Of a DNA stretch of 64,000 nt, positions 61,412 to 64,000 are shown in pieces (within the stretch, counting starts at the first letter, position 1; every line of letters starts with the position of its first letter). The position numbers and the translations under genes were made by a program. Origin of the DNA: an uncultured Collinsella sp. (lineage in GTDB: Bacteria > Actinomycetota > Coriobacteriia > Coriobacteriales > Coriobacteriaceae); contig CALAMG010000002.1 of NCBI GenBank assembly GCA_937925715.1, forward strand, positions 62,001 through 126,000, read 5' to 3'. The notes below the pieces were generated by a model. It had not been told where the DNA came from and ran no database searches. It saw only the letters and a program-made list of their open reading frames with translations.

Positions 61412-61849
61412 ATGAAAGCACTCGTCATCAATGGCCCCAACCTCAACATGCTCGGCATTCGCGAGCCGGGCATCTATGGCAGCGACAACTACGACCGCCT
61501 GGTCCAGATCTGCCAGGAGGCAGGTGCCGCGCAGGGCTTCGACGAGGTCGAGGTCTTCCAGTCCAACCACGAGGGCAACATCATCGACAAGATCCAGGAG
61601 GCCTACGGCAAGGTCGACGGCATCGTCATCAACCCGGCTGCCTACACGCATACGAGCGTGGCGATCCTCGACGCCCTCAAGGCCGTTGCCATCCCTGCCG
61701 TCGAGGTGCACATCAGCGCCGTAGAGACGCGCGAAGACTTCCGCCAGGTGAGCTATGCACGCCTAGCTTGCTTCGCCACCATCACCGGCGAGGGCCTGCA
61801 AGGCTACGCCCACGCGTTGGAGCTGCTGAAAGAGCATCTCGAAAAGTAA
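61412..61849 (+). CDS. aroQ: 3-dehydroquinate dehydratase, type II
   Basis: AroQ dehydrates 3-dehydroquinate to 3-dehydroshikimate. The 145-residue protein is the dodecameric type II form: VINGPNLNMLGIREPGIYG with the catalytic Arg and Tyr, FQSNHEGNIIDKI, VINPAAYTHTSVAILDAL, and VEVHIS with the catalytic His. The residue after HIS, usually Asn, is Ala. AAAGGA lies before the ATG. It is the last gene of the operon, behind a hairpin. Confidence 0.96.
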   Translation: MKALVINGPNLNMLGIREPGIYGSDNYDRLVQICQEAGAAQGFDEVEVFQSNHEGNIIDKIQEAYGKVDGIVINPAAYTHTSVAILDALKAVAIPAVEVHISAVETREDFRQVSYARLACFATITGEGLQGYAHALELLKEHLEK

Positions 61850-61910
61850 AATGCCAACCCCAACAAACAGCAGCGGCTTGCTCGCGCTCGGCTCCAGCAA
61901 CACACAAGAT

Positions 61911-61944
61911 GAAAAAAGCCCAGACCACCAAGCGGTCTGGGCTT
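61911..61944 (-). terminator. Terminator of tRNA-Arg(TCT), possibly shared with aroQ
   Basis: A perfect 11-bp stem (61916-61926 with 61934-61944) is followed on the minus strand by TTTT. It lies 10 bases after the tRNA 3' end. Read on the plus strand it follows aroQ by about 65 bases, with a weaker tail, so it may work in both directions. Confidence 0.82.
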
Positions 61945-61953
61945 AATAAACGA

Positions 61954-62030
61954 TGGTGCTCCATGGCGGATTCGAACCGTCGACCTTGGGATTAGAAGTC
62001 CCCTGCTCTATCCAACTGAGCTAATGGAGC
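61954..62030 (-). tRNA. tRNA-Arg, anticodon TCT
   Basis: The minus strand folds into an acceptor stem (GCTCCAT with ATGGAGC), D arm GCTC/GAGC, an anticodon arm around CTTCTAA and a T arm with TTCGAAT; CCA is encoded. The anticodon TCT reads AGA (Arg). The first anticodon-stem pair is a G-A mismatch. Confidence 0.93.
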
Positions 62031-62076
62031 AAATAACCGCACGCCCAAGCAAGCACAAGCCTGTCAGGCGCAAGTA

Positions 62077-62082
62077 ATTATA
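62077..62082 (-). promoter_or_regulatory. -10 element for tRNA-Arg(TCT)
   Basis: A consensus TATAAT lies 46 bases upstream of the tRNA 5' end, just after the stop codon of the ABC ATPase gene. No matching -35 was found. Confidence 0.4.
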
Positions 62083-62084
62083 AC

Positions 62085-62852
62085 CTAGTTGAACTGCTCG
62101 CGGTACGCCTTGCAGACCTCATCGACCGGGCCGTCCATGCGAAGGTCACCCTTCTCAATCCAAACGGCACGCTGGCAGATGCGCTCAACCTGCTCCATAG
62201 AGTGCGAAACGAACAGAACCGTCACGTCGCCGCTCTGGATAAAGTGCTGGATGCGGGCCTCACACTTTTGCTGGAAGAACACATCACCGACGGACAGCGT
62301 CTCGTCAACGATCAGAATATCGGGCTCGGTAATCGTCGCGATTGCAAAGGCGATACGCGCGACCATGCCCGAGGAGAAGTTCTTAAGCGGCATATCGACA
62401 AAGTTCTGCAGCTCAGCGAACTCGATAATGCCGTCAAAGTTGGCGTCGATGAACTCCTTGGTATAGCCAAGCAGGGCGCCGTTCAGATATATGTTCTCAC
62501 GGGCAGTCAGCTCGGGGTCAAAGCCGGCACCAAGCTCAATCAACGGTGCGATATTGCCGTGCACCTTAACGCTGCCCTCGCTAGGCTCAAGCACGCCAGC
62601 GATAATCTTGAGCATCGTAGACTTGCCGGAGCCATTGGTGCCGACCAGACCCACGACCTCGCCGCGATGAATATCGAACGAGATGTGCTTAAGCGCCCTA
62701 AACTCCTCAAAGAACAGCTCGTGCTTGGCAAGCTTGATGAAGTACTCCTTGAGGTTGGTCAGCGACTCGGACGCCATGTTAAAGATCATGGTGACGTCGT
62801 CGACCTCGACAGCCAGAGGCTGCTCGCTGTAATCAACAACAGATTCAGTCAT
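62085..62852 (-). CDS. tagH: Polysaccharide-export ABC transporter, ATP-binding protein (TagH/Wzt type)
   Basis: This 255-residue ATPase powers export of a lipid-linked surface glycan or teichoic-type polymer. It has the extended N-terminus of the family (VTMIFNMASESLTNLKEYFI), Walker A GTNGSGKST at 71-79, a signature FSSGMVARIAFA, Walker B ILIVDE and the H-loop VSHSMEQV. It lacks the C-terminal carbohydrate-binding domain of O-antigen Wzt proteins. ATG at 62852 has AGGAG 7 bases upstream. It forms a pair with the permease upstream. Confidence 0.88.
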   Translation of the reverse strand: MTESVVDYSEQPLAVEVDDVTMIFNMASESLTNLKEYFIKLAKHELFFEEFRALKHISFDIHRGEVVGLVGTNGSGKSTMLKIIAGVLEPSEGSVKVHGNIAPLIELGAGFDPELTARENIYLNGALLGYTKEFIDANFDGIIEFAELQNFVDMPLKNFSSGMVARIAFAIATITEPDILIVDETLSVGDVFFQQKCEARIQHFIQSGDVTVLFVSHSMEQVERICQRAVWIEKGDLRMDGPVDEVCKAYREQFN

Positions 62853-62863
62853 CACAGCACTCC

Positions 62864-63709
62864 TTAGATGTAGAGGATGAACTTGCGCTCGGACTTATGG
62901 AACACGGTGTAGCCAATAACAAGCGCAAGAACCGCCCAAGCGACGCACATACCAAACGTCATAAGCGAGGGCGTAGTCTGGAACAGGAAGATATCACGCA
63001 TAAACTGCAGGTAGTTATACATGGGGTTCGCATAGACCAGAATGCGCACGAGATGCGGCATTTGCGCAACGAAGTCGGTCGTCCAGAAGATGGGCGTAAT
63101 GTAGGTCCAAGCCGTAATGACGACGCTCCACAGATGCATGACATCGCGGAAGAAAACCGTGAGGGCGGAGAGCATCATGCCCAGGCCCATGCAGAAGCAC
63201 ATAAGCAGCAGTAAGCAGACCGGCAGCAGAATCAGGTGCCAAGAAGGCATAACGTGGAACCACAGCATAACGATGGCAACGGCGACCAGCGAGAAGGCAA
63301 AGTTAACCAGCGAGAAGAGCACCTTCTGCACCGGGAAGACCCAGCGGTGCACCTTAACCTTCTTGAGCAGCGGGGCAGCACCCACGATCGACGTCAGAGC
63401 CTGGTTCGTAGACTCGGACATGACGGCAAAGGTGACGTTACCCACGATCAAATACAGCGGGTACATCTCGGGCGTAATCGAGCCATTGCGGCCCTGGGCA
63501 AAAATCGTCGAGAACACGATGGCCATGACAATCATCATCAGCAACGGATTGAGCACCGACCATGCGACGCCCAGAACGCTACGGCGATACTTGATCTTAA
63601 AATCCTTGGTAACCAGCTGACGAAGGATAAACGCGTCCTTCTCAAATTCGTTCTTAGCAAACGTCGCAGGCAGACTGCGAGTTTCTTGTTGCTTTGTCTG
63701 ATCCGACAC
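62864..63709 (-). CDS. tagG: Polysaccharide-export ABC transporter, permease (TagG/Wzm type)
   Basis: The 281-residue ABC-2-type permease has about six membrane helices. The N-terminal amphipathic region with LVTKDFKIKYRRSVLGVAWSVLNPLLMM is characteristic of TagG/Wzm/KpsM-like exporters, and the TYITPIFW and ANPMYNYLQFMRDIF segments are conserved. The start is GTG at 63709 with AAAGGAG 8 bases upstream; the longer frame has no homology. It is divergent from the glycosyltransferase, at the apparent edge of a surface-glycan locus. Confidence 0.88.
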   Translation of the reverse strand: MSDQTKQQETRSLPATFAKNEFEKDAFILRQLVTKDFKIKYRRSVLGVAWSVLNPLLMMIVMAIVFSTIFAQGRNGSITPEMYPLYLIVGNVTFAVMSESTNQALTSIVGAAPLLKKVKVHRWVFPVQKVLFSLVNFAFSLVAVAIVMLWFHVMPSWHLILLPVCLLLLMCFCMGLGMMLSALTVFFRDVMHLWSVVITAWTYITPIFWTTDFVAQMPHLVRILVYANPMYNYLQFMRDIFLFQTTPSLMTFGMCVAWAVLALVIGYTVFHKSERKFILYI

Positions 63710-63748
63710 GGATGCAACTCCTTTACTCGTAATCGTTGACAAACGAAC

Positions 63749-63754
63749 AGTATA
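63749..63754 (-). promoter_or_regulatory. -10 element of the polysaccharide exporter genes
   Basis: TATACT on the minus strand lies about 40 bases before the permease start codon. The -35 region is weak. Confidence 0.4.
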
Positions 63755-63833
63755 GACCCGACGGCCCTGCAAACGATTCGCGCAACAAAACTGGAGAACT
63801 AACCCACATCTAAGGATGACAAGTCCAAACGGC

Positions 63834-63839
63834 TATACT
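63834..63839 (+). promoter_or_regulatory. -10 element of the glycosyltransferase gene
   Basis: TATACT lies 30 bases before the GTG start. No consensus -35 was found. With the element at 63749 it forms a divergent promoter region. Confidence 0.4.
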
Positions 63840-63869
63840 TTCAAGGATTGAATGTGTAAGGAGCATTGA

Positions 63870-64000
63870 GTGAATTCTGAATCCATCGCCGTCATCATCC
63901 CCTGCTACAACGAAGCGCTCACAATCGGTAAGGTCGTCGACGACTTTCATCGCGAGCTTCCTCAAGCGACGGTCTACGTATATGACAACAACTCGTCGGA
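63870..64000 (+). CDS. Family 2 glycosyltransferase, N-terminal end only (partial)
   Basis: Only the first 43 codons are present. The GTG start has AAGGAG 6 bases upstream. The product opens MNSESIAVIIPCYNEALTIG and continues into VYVYDNNSSD, the nucleotide-binding start and first Asp region of GT-A family 2 enzymes such as polyprenyl-phosphate glycosyltransferases. The substrate cannot be read from this fragment. It faces away from the ABC exporter. Confidence 0.85.
   Translation, partial: MNSESIAVIIPCYNEALTIGKVVDDFHRELPQATVYVYDNNSS

Noticed and set aside
53119..62030. tRNA-Arg genes as attachment sites of an integrated element
   Set aside because: Both tRNAs are intact, no direct repeat of a tRNA 3' end was seen, no integrase is adjacent, and the DNA between them is the biosynthetic aro operon.

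Overview
The window looks like chromosomal DNA of a coriobacterium (Actinomycetota), most likely Collinsella or a close relative. This is inferred from the GC-rich codon use, the mixture of actinobacterial and Firmicute-like gene sets (TrmFO, PPDK with its regulatory kinase, two-subunit GlyRS, AdhE), many TTG and GTG starts, and the local gene orders. No 16S gene is present, so the genus is an inference. No prophage, CRISPR array or plasmid function was seen. The longest gene-free stretch is about 270 bases.

Positions 1-1100: the 3' end of adhE and a phosphotransferase-fold kinase on the + strand, each followed by a hairpin. Positions 1127-18200 (- strand): a long housekeeping block, read from high to low coordinates. 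It holds rplS; rnhB; yraN-comM-dprA-trmFO-xerC; rpsB-tsf; and pyrH-frr-uppS-cdsA-dxr-rseP-ispG-proS. These serve translation, DNA uptake and recombination, and isoprenoid and lipid-carrier synthesis. Positions 18251-25066 (- strand): a large secreted protein with an aerolysin-like pore-forming segment, then ppdK and its regulator ppsR. Positions 25101-30662 (- strand): rpsP-khpA-rimM-trmD-lepB and glyQ-glyS. dinB is divergent at 30864.

Positions 32120-33310 hold a REP-associated transposase gene flanked by several copies of a GTAG-headed palindromic repeat, including a perfect 38-bp inverted pair. Positions 33318-40073 (- strand) carry the rplU-rpmA-obgE-nadD-yqeK-rsfS ribosome and NAD block plus a radical-SAM/DUF2344 pair. 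Positions 40084-46992 (- strand) carry the cell-shape operon mreB-mreC-mreD-mrdA-rodA and a membrane protein. Positions 47108-53058 (- strand) carry a TPR membrane protein, a cyclophilin, a zinc-ribbon membrane protein and a P-type ATPase, followed by tRNA-Arg(CCG).

Positions 53316-61849 (+ strand) form one compact aromatic amino-acid operon: aroF-tyrA-aroB-aroA-aroC-pheA-aroE/aroK fusion-aroQ. It covers all seven shikimate steps plus the Phe and Tyr branch enzymes. Its leader holds a possible leaderless short ORF wrapped around a strong intrinsic terminator, which is a candidate attenuator. The window ends with tRNA-Arg(TCT), an ABC exporter pair for a surface polysaccharide, and the divergent start of a family-2 glycosyltransferase.

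The items most worth follow-up are the aerolysin-like protein, the aro leader, the REP/RAYT locus, the winged-helix-like insertion in RseP, and the apparent ATA start of the XerC-type recombinase.
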